Assembly (NCBI GenBank): GCA_017547065.1 | Contig: JAFYRC010000133.1 | Location: forward strand, 1-7,346 | Origin: Tidjanibacter sp. | GTDB lineage: Bacteria > Bacteroidota > Bacteroidia > Bacteroidales > Rikenellaceae | Length of the DNA stretch: 7,346 nucleotides | Reading direction: 5' to 3' | Part shown: one piece after another, positions 1 to 5,957 of the stretch | How positions within the stretch are numbered: position 1 is the stretch's first letter | How the letters are laid out: every line of letters begins with the position of its first letter | Notes under the pieces: generated by a model | What the model was told of the DNA's origin: nothing | Databases searched by the model: none | Seen by the model: only the letters and a program-made list of their open reading frames with translations | Made by a program: the position numbers and the translations under genes

Positions 1-515
1 AACATAGCACCTGCACCCTCACAATCCGAAGCGGTAATCAGAGGAGTGTGCCAATAGTAAAAACCCTTGTCGTTGAAGAATTTGTGGATAGCATAGGCCA
101 TTGCGTGGCGAATGCGGAACACGGCACCAAAGGTGTTGGTGCGGGGACGAAGGTAGGCAATCTCGCGGAGGAACTCCATCGAGTGACCTTTCTTCTGAAG
201 GGGATAGGTGCTGTCGGCCTTGCCGTAGATCTCAATCTTGTCGGCCTGAACCTCCACGGGCTGACCCGAGCCTACCGACTCTACGAGGCGACCCTCGATG
301 CAAACGCAAGCACCGGTGGTAACGTCTTTCAAAATCTCCTCATCTGCCGAAGCCATGTCCACAACAATCTGGATGTTGTTGATGGTCGAGCCGTCGTTCA
401 ATGCGATGAAAGCTACGTTTTTGTTGCCACGCTTGGTACGCACCCAGCCTTTAACACTCACGCTCTGTCCCTGGGGAGCGAGGGCGAGTAAATCTGAAAT
501 TCTTGTTTTTTTCAT
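1..515 (-). CDS. asnS: Asparaginyl-tRNA synthetase, N-terminal part (cut by window edge)
   Basis: This is a class II aminoacyl-tRNA synthetase that charges tRNA-Asn with asparagine in the cytoplasm. Reading the minus strand from the ATG at 515-513 gives 171 open codons to the window edge, beginning [12 protein letters not shown]. Residues ~19-100 form the OB-fold anticodon-binding domain ([23 protein letters not shown] is split by its typical strand-turn pattern). Then come the linker [20 protein letters not shown] and [17 protein letters not shown], followed by the start of the catalytic domain around [16 protein letters not shown] and SDCEGAGAM. The HSx[16 protein letters not shown] and SDCEGAG blocks are characteristic of AsnRS and separate it from AspRS. 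Roughly the last 290-300 residues, including motifs 2 and 3, lie outside the window. The gene is transcribed away from tnaA. The start was chosen because the OB-fold follows at the usual distance and no upstream in-frame ATG fits. Confidence 0.96.
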   Translation of the reverse strand, partial: MKKTRISDLLALAPQGQSVSVKGWVRTKRGNKNVAFIALNDGSTINNIQIVVDMASADEEILKDVTTGACVCIEGRLVESVGSGQPVEVQADKIEIYGKADSTYPLQKKGHSMEFLREIAYLRPRTNTFGAVFRIRHAMAYAIHKFFNDKGFYYWHTPLITASDCEGAGAM

Positions 516-527
516 ATATCTGTTTTT

Positions 528-539
528 ATCGGTTCCGAT
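528..539. promoter_or_regulatory. Small palindrome in asnS 5' region
   Basis: ATCGG-TT-CCGAT is a perfect 5-bp inverted repeat with a 2-bp spacer. It lies 12 bases upstream of the asnS start codon and just downstream of the candidate -7 box, so it would fall in the first transcribed bases. The spacer is too tight for a good RNA hairpin, so a DNA operator is the more natural reading. Chance occurrence is possible. Confidence 0.25.
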
Positions 540-549
540 TATGCAATCG

Positions 550-557
550 CAAATGTA
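550..557 (-). promoter_or_regulatory. Candidate asnS promoter, -7 element
   Basis: On the minus strand these bases read TACATTTG, an exact match to the Bacteroidetes -7 consensus TAnnTTTG. It sits about 35 bases upstream of the asnS ATG, implying a short 5' UTR of about 25-30 nt. I find no TTTG at the expected 19-21 bases further upstream, so the -33 element is missing or diverged. Confidence 0.4.
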
Positions 558-583
558 CGCATTCTTTTCGAGAAATACCCCGT

Positions 584-601
584 AAGTGTTAAAAAACACT
601 T
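584..601. promoter_or_regulatory. Inverted repeat between the divergent promoters
   Basis: AAGTGTT-aaaa-AACACTT is a perfect 7-bp inverted repeat with a 4-base A spacer. It lies between the candidate asnS -7 box and the tnaA -33 box (which starts 6 bases further on). The position suits a regulator-binding site affecting tnaA, asnS or both. It is not followed by a clean T-run on the plus strand, and it lies upstream of both predicted transcripts, so a terminator role is unlikely. The operator role is inferred from position only. Confidence 0.4.
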
Positions 602-606
602 TGTTT

Positions 607-639
607 TTTGCACTTTTCAACTAAAATTTGTTATTTTTG
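607..639 (+). promoter_or_regulatory. tnaA promoter, Bacteroidetes type
   Basis: TTTG at 607-610 and TATTTTTG at 632-639 match the Bacteroidetes primary sigma factor consensus (TTTG at -33, TAnnTTTG at -7), with 21 bases between them, within the usual 19-21. Transcription would start near 643-648, giving tnaA a leader of about 125 nt. Both elements match exactly, making this the best-supported promoter in the window. Confidence 0.7.
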
Positions 640-644
640 TAAGT

Positions 645-770
645 TGCAAGCAGTGTCGTTCGGGGCGAATAAGATGTGTTTGTCGTTGGAAACGAAGGCT
701 AGCAATCCGATTTTTTCGGTAGAAACAAAACTAACCAAATATTATTCAACAACTAAAAAAAACTACGCTA
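645..770 (+). promoter_or_regulatory. Structured 5' leader of tnaA
   Basis: The predicted tnaA leader is unusually long. It contains three short stem-loops whose 5' ends fall exactly 24 bases apart: TTCG-GGG-CGAA (659-669), TCGTT-GGA-AACGA (683-695) and CCGA-TTTTT-TCGG (707-719). A second copy of TCGTT at 656-660 could pair with the AACGA at 691-695 instead, which would break the first two stems, so alternative folds are possible. The stretch from 720 to 770 is A-rich and unstructured, as is usual before Bacteroidetes start codons. No Trp-containing leader peptide comparable to E. coli TnaC is visible. The regulatory role is inference. Confidence 0.35.
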
Positions 771-2153
771 ATGAAACTTCCTTACTCGGAACCCTACCGC
801 ATTAAAGCGGTTGAAGCAATCAAACCTTCCACCCGTCGCCAGAGGGAGAAGTGGATCAAAGAGGCACACTACAACCTCTTCAACCTCACCTCCGACCAGG
901 TATTTATCGACCTTCTGACCGACTCGGGTACCGGCTCGATGAGCGACCAGCAGTGGGCTGCAATTATGACCGGCGATGAGAGCTATGCAGGTGCAAGCTC
1001 CTATTTCAACCTCAAAAAGGCTGTGAAGAACATCTTCGGTTTCGACTACTTCCTCCCCACCCACCAGGGCCGTGCAGCAGAGAACGTGCTCTTCTCGGGC
1101 TTGGTTAAGGATGGCGATATCGTTCCCGGCAACTCCCACTTCGACACTACCAAGGGTCACATCGAGTCGCGCAAGGCTACCGCAATCGACTGTACCATCG
1201 ACGCTGCCAAAGATACCCAGTTGGAGATTCCCTTCAAGGGCGAGATTGACCTCGATAAGCTCCGCGCCGTGCTGGACAAATACCCCAAAGAGAAGATTCC
1301 CTTCTGTGTGTTGACCATCACCAACAACACCGCAGGTGGTCAGCCTGTGTCGATGAAAAACATCCGCGAGACCTCGGAACTCTGCCACAGCTATGGCGTG
1401 AAACTCCTCATCGACTCGGCCCGCTTTGCTGAGAACGCATATTTTATCAAAAAACGTGAGGCCGGTTATGGCAACAAATCCATCAAGCAGATCGTTAAGG
1501 AGATGTACTCCTATGCCGACCTGATGACCATCTCCGCCAAGAAGGACGGTATGGTGAATATGGGTGGTTTCTGCGCTATGCGCACTCAGGAGGAGTTTGA
1601 TCTGGCAAAACGCTACTGCATTATGTATGAGGGTTTTGTAACCTATGGTGGTTTGGCCGGTCGTGATATGAATGCTCTGGCTGTGGGTCTTGACGAGAAC
1701 ACCGAGTTTGAGCAGCTCGACGCTCGTATGCGTCAGGTGGCCTACCTCGGTAAGCTCCTCGACCGCTATGGTATTCCCTACCAGCGTCCCGCAGGTGGTC
1801 ACGCTATCTTTGTGGATGCCAAAAAACTCCTTCCCAACGTTCCCAAAGAGGAGTTTGTAGCACAGACCTTGGCTATTGAGCTCTATTTGGAGGCAGGTGT
1901 GCGTGGTTGTGAGATTGGCTCCATCTTGGCCGACCGCGATCCCGTGACTCGTGAGAACCGTTACAGCGACCTCGAGCTCACCCGTTTGGCTATCGCTCGC
2001 CGTGTCTACACCGACAACCACATGGCAGTGATTGCCGCCGCCTTGAAGAACATCAAATCGAGGGCCGACAAGATCACTCACGGCTACAAGATTGTGGAGG
2101 AGGCTCCCATCCTTCGCCACTTCACCGTGAAACTTGAAAAAGTAGAAGAGTAG
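771..2153 (+). CDS. tnaA: Tryptophanase (tryptophan indole-lyase)
   Basis: This PLP-dependent cytoplasmic enzyme cleaves L-tryptophan to indole, pyruvate and ammonia. The 460 residues match the family's usual length. Visible landmarks are IDLLTDSGTGSMS (~46-58), PTHQGRAAE (cofactor phosphate region), NNTAGGQPVS, IDSARFAENAYF, and SAKKDG, where Lys258 aligns with the Schiff-base lysine Lys270 of E. coli TnaA. Tyrosine phenol-lyase is the close alternative. Against it, the HFDTT block has Asp125 where TPL has Thr124 and E. coli TnaA has Asp137, and the CEIG block has Ile382 where TPL has its phenol-lyase-specific Arg381. Cys380 sits where E. coli has Val394. The C-terminus EAPILRHFTVKLEKV is also TnaA-like. 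I see no adjacent tnaB-type permease. The gene has its own promoter and leader upstream and a perfect hairpin downstream, so it is probably monocistronic. Confidence 0.96.
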   Translation: MKLPYSEPYRIKAVEAIKPSTRRQREKWIKEAHYNLFNLTSDQVFIDLLTDSGTGSMSDQQWAAIMTGDESYAGASSYFNLKKAVKNIFGFDYFLPTHQGRAAENVLFSGLVKDGDIVPGNSHFDTTKGHIESRKATAIDCTIDAAKDTQLEIPFKGEIDLDKLRAVLDKYPKEKIPFCVLTITNNTAGGQPVSMKNIRETSELCHSYGVKLLIDSARFAENAYFIKKREAGYGNKSIKQIVKEMYSYADLMTISAKKDGMVNMGGFCAMRTQEEFDLAKRYCIMYEGFVTYGGLAGRDMNALAVGLDENTEFEQLDARMRQVAYLGKLLDRYGIPYQRPAGGHAIFVDAKKLLPNVPKEEFVAQTLAIELYLEAGVRGCEIGSILADRDPVTRENRYSDLELTRLAIARRVYTDNHMAVIAAALKNIKSRADKITHGYKIVEEAPILRHFTVKLEKVEE

Positions 2154-2164
2154 GATAATAAAGG

Positions 2165-2192
2165 GTGTGGCGTGGGAGCCCCCACGCCACAC
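2165..2192 (+). terminator. Perfect 12-bp hairpin after tnaA
   Basis: GTGTGGCGTGGG (2165-2176) pairs perfectly with 2181-2192 around the 4-base loop AGCC, starting 12 bases after the tnaA stop. The stem is very GC-rich. No T-run follows on the plus strand, so this is not a canonical intrinsic terminator; it may end tnaA transcription inefficiently or protect the mRNA 3' end. On the minus strand the stem is followed by CCCTTTATTAT, a weak T-rich tail with no minus-strand gene to serve. Confidence 0.5.
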
Positions 2193-2245
2193 AACCTACA
2201 CATACATAACACGTTAGAAAGAAGAAAAACCGAGAATTTAAGAGT

Positions 2246-3601
2246 ATGAGAAAAAGCATTGTTTGCACCCTTGCAGTGGCGATGATGGCACTCTGCGCCG
2301 AGGCCCAACCAAAGAGGGCCACAGAGTGGGGCTACGAGAATGTGGCACCACGACGCACCGAGTTCATTACCTACTCAACACGCAACCTGGCCGAGAAGGG
2401 CGATCGTACCGCCGAGCGTTACTACATCAACTTGGAGTATAGGCTCGTCGACGCTGTGGCCATCGAGAGCGATAAGGGTACCCCCTGCGTGCAGCGCAAC
2501 TATGAGGTGGACCTCCCCATTGCTTGGCGTGATAGGGATGTCTTTCTGCACACCGAGGGCGGCGCAGCCGAGAGGGCTGTGTATGTGAACGGCAAGAAGG
2601 TGGGTGCCTCTCGCGACGACCGCATTCCCTCCGAGTTTCTCATCTCCTCCTACCTTGGCGATGGTACCACCAAGATCTCCATCGTCAGCCCCGTGGAGCC
2701 CGACCTCCGACCTGCGGATATGGTGGCCCCCAACCCCACAGAGGTGTTGTTCCTCTACTCGCAACCTCCGGTGAGGATTCACGACGTGTTGGTGCGTGCC
2801 GTGCCCGACGAGGGTGGCAAGCACGGTGTGTTGCAAATCGACGTGGTGGTGAGTTCCTCGCGTCGTACCGAGAGCCTCTCGGTGGGCTATGATATATATT
2901 CGCCCGAAAAGGAACTCAAATATTACGATTTAAGGGAGATTGAGATTCCCTATGGTAAGACCGATACGGTCCACTTCCGCACCAACATCTATGGTGCTAT
3001 GGAGCGTCTGTGGAGTGCCGAGAGCCCCAAACTCTACGACGTGACCATCTACACCAAGCGTGGACGTATCATGACCGAGTACCTAAATCTCAAAGTGGGC
3101 TTTGGACAGACCACCTACGACGGAGAGAATATCTACCGCAACGGTAAGCCCATTAAAATCGCCCCCGTGCGCTACAACTCGGCCTCCACACGCAAGCAGA
3201 CCGAGGCCGACATTAAGCACCTCAAAGCGGAGAAATACAACACCATATATGTATCCTACCCCCAGCCGTGGTGGTTCTACGACATCTGCGACAGCGTGGG
3301 TGTCTATGTGGTGGAGCAGGCCAATATCAACACCGATGCTAAGGGTGGCGATGTGAGTCGCCGTGGCTCGCTCACCAACAATCCCCAGTGGTTGGGTGAG
3401 TTTCTGGAACGTCAGAAGGCCGCCTATTACCGCACCCGCATCCACCCCTGCATTATTGCATGGAGCCTTGGTGCTCCTTCGGGCGGGGGCTACAATATGT
3501 ACAAATGCTATGAGTGGTTCAAGAGCGTGGAGAGCGAGAGGCCTGTGGTCTACCGCGATGGCGATTGGAACACCGATATAACTTTGCCCGATGAACATTG
3601 A
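2246..3601 (+). CDS. Secreted GH2/LacZ-like protein, truncated and lacking catalytic residues
   Basis: This 451-residue protein resembles the first half of family 2 beta-galactosidases but is probably not an active one. Residues 1-20 form a signal peptide (AEA before Gln21), giving export across the inner membrane. Residues ~25-180 are the jelly-roll sugar-binding domain (VNG at 114-116, RIPSEF at 126-131, cf. LacZ SRLPSEF). Residues ~180-285 are the Ig-like domain, ending SAESPKLYDVTIY. From ~290 it follows the TIM barrel (IYRNGKPIKI, FYDICDSVGVYVVEQANI, IIAWSLG, SERPVVY). Where LacZ has SLGNESG with the acid/base Glu461, this protein has SLGAPSG (Ala410, Pro411). Mg ligands Glu416 and His418 become Asn362 and Asp364, and His391 becomes Ser337. 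The chain ends before the nucleophile region (LacZ Glu537). It overlaps rlmH by 11 bases, suggesting translational coupling. A carbohydrate-binding or scaffold role is possible but unproven. Confidence 0.85.
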   Translation: MRKSIVCTLAVAMMALCAEAQPKRATEWGYENVAPRRTEFITYSTRNLAEKGDRTAERYYINLEYRLVDAVAIESDKGTPCVQRNYEVDLPIAWRDRDVFLHTEGGAAERAVYVNGKKVGASRDDRIPSEFLISSYLGDGTTKISIVSPVEPDLRPADMVAPNPTEVLFLYSQPPVRIHDVLVRAVPDEGGKHGVLQIDVVVSSSRRTESLSVGYDIYSPEKELKYYDLREIEIPYGKTDTVHFRTNIYGAMERLWSAESPKLYDVTIYTKRGRIMTEYLNLKVGFGQTTYDGENIYRNGKPIKIAPVRYNSASTRKQTEADIKHLKAEKYNTIYVSYPQPWWFYDICDSVGVYVVEQANINTDAKGGDVSRRGSLTNNPQWLGEFLERQKAAYYRTRIHPCIIAWSLGAPSGGGYNMYKCYEWFKSVESERPVVYRDGDWNTDITLPDEH

Positions 3602-4064
3602 GCTGATTGTCATAGGTAAGACCGACTCGGCCGAGGTGGCACGCCTGGTGGAGGAGTATAAGGGGCGCGTGGGACACTACGTGCGCTTTGGCATTACCAC
3701 CATTCCCGACGTGCGTAACACCCGTTCGCTGAGTGAGGCACAACAGAAGAAGGCCGAGGGCGACGCCATACTGCGTCAGTTGACCCCTGCCGACCACGTG
3801 GTGCTGATGGACGAGAGGGGACGTGAGTACACCTCCGAGGAGTGGGCTTCGTGGATGCAGAAACGAATGGCGAGCGGTTGCAAACGCCTCGTGTTTGTGA
3901 TTGGCGGCCCCTATGGCTTCTCGCAGGAGGTCTATGAAAGGGCCGACGGACTTGTGGCTCTGTCGAAGATGACCTTCTCGCACCAAATCGTGAGGGCCAT
4001 CTTTGCCGAACAACTCTATCGAGCCTTCACAATCATCAACAACGAACCCTACCACCACAAGTAA
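3591..4064 (+). CDS. rlmH: 23S rRNA pseudouridine-1915 N3-methyltransferase RlmH
   Basis: RlmH is a small SPOUT-class, SAM-dependent methyltransferase that methylates N3 of pseudouridine 1915 in helix 69 of 23S rRNA on the assembled 70S ribosome. The 157 residues agree with the family length (about 155-160). Diagnostic blocks are MNIELIVIGKT at the N-terminus, VVLMDERGREYTSEEWA (~70-86), the SAM-binding FVIGGPYGF (Gly105-Phe110 and preceding residues), LSKMTFSHQIVRAIFAEQLYRA, and the C-terminal NEPYHHK tail, which in this family helps form the active site and bind the ribosome. The start lies inside the last codons of the GH2-like gene (11-base overlap). It fits the family's N-terminus exactly, so translational coupling with the upstream reading frame is likely. 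No key residue appears to be missing. Confidence 0.97.
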   Translation: MNIELIVIGKTDSAEVARLVEEYKGRVGHYVRFGITTIPDVRNTRSLSEAQQKKAEGDAILRQLTPADHVVLMDERGREYTSEEWASWMQKRMASGCKRLVFVIGGPYGFSQEVYERADGLVALSKMTFSHQIVRAIFAEQLYRAFTIINNEPYHHK

Positions 4065-4169
4065 ATTGAGGCAAATGCGAGTAAGCGAGTGCAGAGAGCA
4101 CTTGTGCGCTATGCCGAGCAGAAGCATTTTAGAACAAACGAAGTTTGGGCAATTGAGAATTTCTTGACT
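4065..4169 (+). other. Intergenic stretch with repeat-like sequence, rlmH to M64 gene
   Basis: These 105 bases separate rlmH from the peptidase gene. An upstream in-frame ATG at 4089 would add 27 residues to the peptidase, but they would precede a good signal peptide, so I treat this stretch as non-coding. The first half (about 4069-4098) has a purine-rich pattern of GCAAATG, AAGCGAG and GCAG blocks that loosely resembles the reverse complement of the repeat at the right end of the window. GCAC-TT-GTGC near 4098 is a minor palindrome. I find no TAnnTTTG promoter and no terminator. Confidence 0.3.
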
Positions 4170-5474
4170 ATGAATAAAATCCTCTTTACGATACTAATCA
4201 CTCTGCTGGGGGTCACCCTGCTCCAAGCACAGCCTGTTGCTGCGGAGGTGCGCTTTGAGGAGTACTTCGACAACAGTACCCTGCGTGTGGACTACATCTT
4301 CGCAGGCTCGGCCTCCACACAGGATGTCTATCTCCACGGGCTCACCGTGGGTGAGGGATGGTATGGTCGCCGCACAAACCTCTCCGCACTCCCCATCGAG
4401 GGTGACGGACAGCTCACAATGACCGATGTAGCAACCGGTGAGGTTATCTATCGCACCAGCTTTTCGAGTCTCTTCCAGGAGTGGATAACCCAGCCCGAGG
4501 CTACCACAATTCACAAGGCCTTTGAGTTTACCCTCCAAGTGCCCATGCCCCGTGCCGAGGCCGACATTACCCTCCGCTTGGCCAACTCCAAGATGGAACA
4601 ACTCGCCAAGTTTACCCACCGAGTAACCCCCTCCGACATTCTCATTCGAAGGATCAATACACTCCCCACACCCCACACCTACATCCACCGTGGCGATACC
4701 CCCGAGAGGGCCATCGATGTTGCTATTGTGGCTGAGGGTTATACCGAGGCCGAGATGGATGTCTTCCGCCGCGACGCCAAGGCTACCGTGGAGGCACTCT
4801 TCTCATACGAGCCCTTTGCATCGCACAAGGAGCGTTTCAACTTTGTGGCTGTGGAGAGTCCCTCGAAGGATAGTGGCGTGAGCATTCCTCGTAGTGGCGA
4901 GTGGCGCACCACAGCCGTGGGCTCCCACTTCGACACCTTCTACACCGACCGCTACTTGACCACCTCCAATGTCTTTGCGTTGGCCGACCTGCTGGATGGA
5001 GTTGCTTGGGAGCACATCATCATCCTGGCAAATACCGACACCTATGGCGGTGGCGGTATCTACAACTCCTACACCCTCACCACTGCCCACCACCGACACT
5101 TCTCGCCCGTGGTGGTACACGAGTTCGGACACAGCTTTGGTGGCCTGGGCGACGAGTATTTCTACGAGCAGGATGACCTGACGATGAACCCCCTCCGTAC
5201 GGATCGCGAGCCGTGGCAACAGAACATCACAAACCTTGCCGACTTCGAGAGTAAGTGGGCCGATATGCTCCCCGAGGGTACACCCATTCCCACCGAGCCT
5301 ACGCGCCAGAGGGAGAAAAATTATACCGTGGGCGTCTACGAGGGCGGCAACTATGTAAACAAGGGTGTCTATCGCCCCTCGGTGGTGTGCCGTATGAGGG
5401 ATAATAAGGCCACTCGCTTTTGCCCCGTGTGTGAGAGGGCGCTGGAGCGCATGATTCTCTTCTACACCGAGTAG
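4170..5474 (+). CDS. Secreted M64-family (IgA peptidase type) zinc metallopeptidase
   Basis: This 434-residue protein belongs to peptidase family M64, named for the IgA-cleaving peptidase of Clostridium ramosum and common in gut Bacteroidales. Residues 1-20 are a signal peptide (hydrophobic core LFTILITLLGVTLL, cleavage after LQA). Residues ~24-155 form the all-beta M64 N-terminal domain (RVDYIFAG, GEGWYGRR). The catalytic domain starts near AIDVAIVAEGYTEAEM and carries the zinc motif HEFGHSFGGLGDEY, with His317 and His321 as ligands, Glu318 as the catalytic base and Asp328 or Glu329 as candidates for the third ligand. Cys407, Cys418 and Cys421 (FCPVC) form the family's C-terminal cysteine cluster. 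The start at 4170 was chosen over an in-frame ATG at 4089 because only the former puts the signal peptide at the N-terminus. The substrate cannot be read from sequence, and IgA cleavage should not be assumed. Confidence 0.93.
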   Translation: MNKILFTILITLLGVTLLQAQPVAAEVRFEEYFDNSTLRVDYIFAGSASTQDVYLHGLTVGEGWYGRRTNLSALPIEGDGQLTMTDVATGEVIYRTSFSSLFQEWITQPEATTIHKAFEFTLQVPMPRAEADITLRLANSKMEQLAKFTHRVTPSDILIRRINTLPTPHTYIHRGDTPERAIDVAIVAEGYTEAEMDVFRRDAKATVEALFSYEPFASHKERFNFVAVESPSKDSGVSIPRSGEWRTTAVGSHFDTFYTDRYLTTSNVFALADLLDGVAWEHIIILANTDTYGGGGIYNSYTLTTAHHRHFSPVVVHEFGHSFGGLGDEYFYEQDDLTMNPLRTDREPWQQNITNLADFESKWADMLPEGTPIPTEPTRQREKNYTVGVYEGGNYVNKGVYRPSVVCRMRDNKATRFCPVCERALERMILFYTE

Positions 5475-5524
5475 GAATCCTGACGAACAAGAAACAATAA
5501 GACTAACTAAAAAACCGAACAACT

Positions 5525-5953
5525 ATGGAAGTATGGCACTATTGGGCGATTGCGGCCCTCTTGCTGGTGGTGGGCGAGATTTTCACCTCCGGTTTTGCAA
5601 TGATTTGTTTGGCTATCGGTGCCGTGGCAGGCGCTATTGCTGCCGCTACGGGTGCCATTCTGGAAGCACAGCTCATCTGGTTTGCTGTGGGTACCCTCGT
5701 GGCATTCCTCGCCGTGAGGCCCATCCTCAAACGCATCTCCAAGGTGGACGAGATTGCCACCAATGCCGACGCACTCATCGGCCGTAGGGCTGTGGTGTCG
5801 GAGGAGATTAACCCCCAAACAGGCACCGGTCGTGTGGCTATCGATGGCGACGATTGGAAGGCCGAAAGCGACGACGACCAGCTCATCGAAAAGGGCACAA
5901 GGGTTGTGGTCGTTAGCAGAGAAAGTATTATCTTAACCGTTAAAAAACAGTAG
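5525..5953 (+). CDS. Short NfeD-family membrane protein
   Basis: This 142-residue protein is a short-form NfeD. Three hydrophobic segments (~6-24, ~26-44, ~49-66) anchor it in the inner membrane. A C-terminal OB-fold domain (~80-142) shows the family pattern: LIGRRAVVSEEINP, then TGRVAIDGDDWKAES, then IEKGTRVVVVSRES and ILTVKK. The ClpP-like serine protease domain of long NfeD proteins is absent. Family knowledge says NfeD proteins are encoded next to SPFH/stomatin-type proteins and that their OB-fold is proposed to interact with them at membrane microdomains. The gene here fits: an SPFH gene begins 4 bases after its stop. A 50-base gap with no visible promoter or terminator separates it from the M64 gene, so it may be co-transcribed. 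Confidence 0.93.
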   Translation: MEVWHYWAIAALLLVVGEIFTSGFAMICLAIGAVAGAIAAATGAILEAQLIWFAVGTLVAFLAVRPILKRISKVDEIATNADALIGRRAVVSEEINPQTGTGRVAIDGDDWKAESDDDQLIEKGTRVVVVSRESIILTVKKQ

Positions 5954-5957
5954 AACT

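Noticed and set aside
48..491. Plus-strand open frame at the left edge
   Set aside because: The minus strand encodes a clear AsnRS N-terminus across the same bases, so this frame is a shadow.
608..805. A 65-codon open frame upstream of and overlapping the tnaA start, considered as a TnaC-like leader peptide
   Set aside because: It contains no tryptophan, has no resemblance to TnaC, overlaps the tnaA start in another frame, and begins upstream of the predicted transcription start.
771..2153. Tyrosine phenol-lyase as an alternative identity for tnaA
   Set aside because: Asp125 and Ile382 occupy the positions that in phenol-lyase are Thr124 and Arg381, matching tryptophanase instead.
768..2192. 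Long open frame on the minus strand opposite tnaA (474 codons)
   Set aside because: It is the antisense shadow of tnaA, with low-complexity His/Val/Leu-rich translation and no recognisable domain. Long antisense frames are common opposite GC-rich genes.
3579..3586. TAACTTTG, an exact TAnnTTTG match just before rlmH
   Set aside because: It is inside coding sequence, lacks a TTTG 19-21 bases upstream, and would start transcription at or past the rlmH ATG.
4089..4169. Upstream in-frame start that would lengthen the M64 peptidase by 27 residues
   Set aside because: The extension is polar and would bury the signal peptide, while the ATG at 4170 puts a canonical signal sequence at the N-terminus.
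4803..5522. 239-codon minus-strand frame opposite the M64 gene
   Set aside because: It lies antisense to a well-recognised peptidase and shows no domain, start context or promoter of its own.
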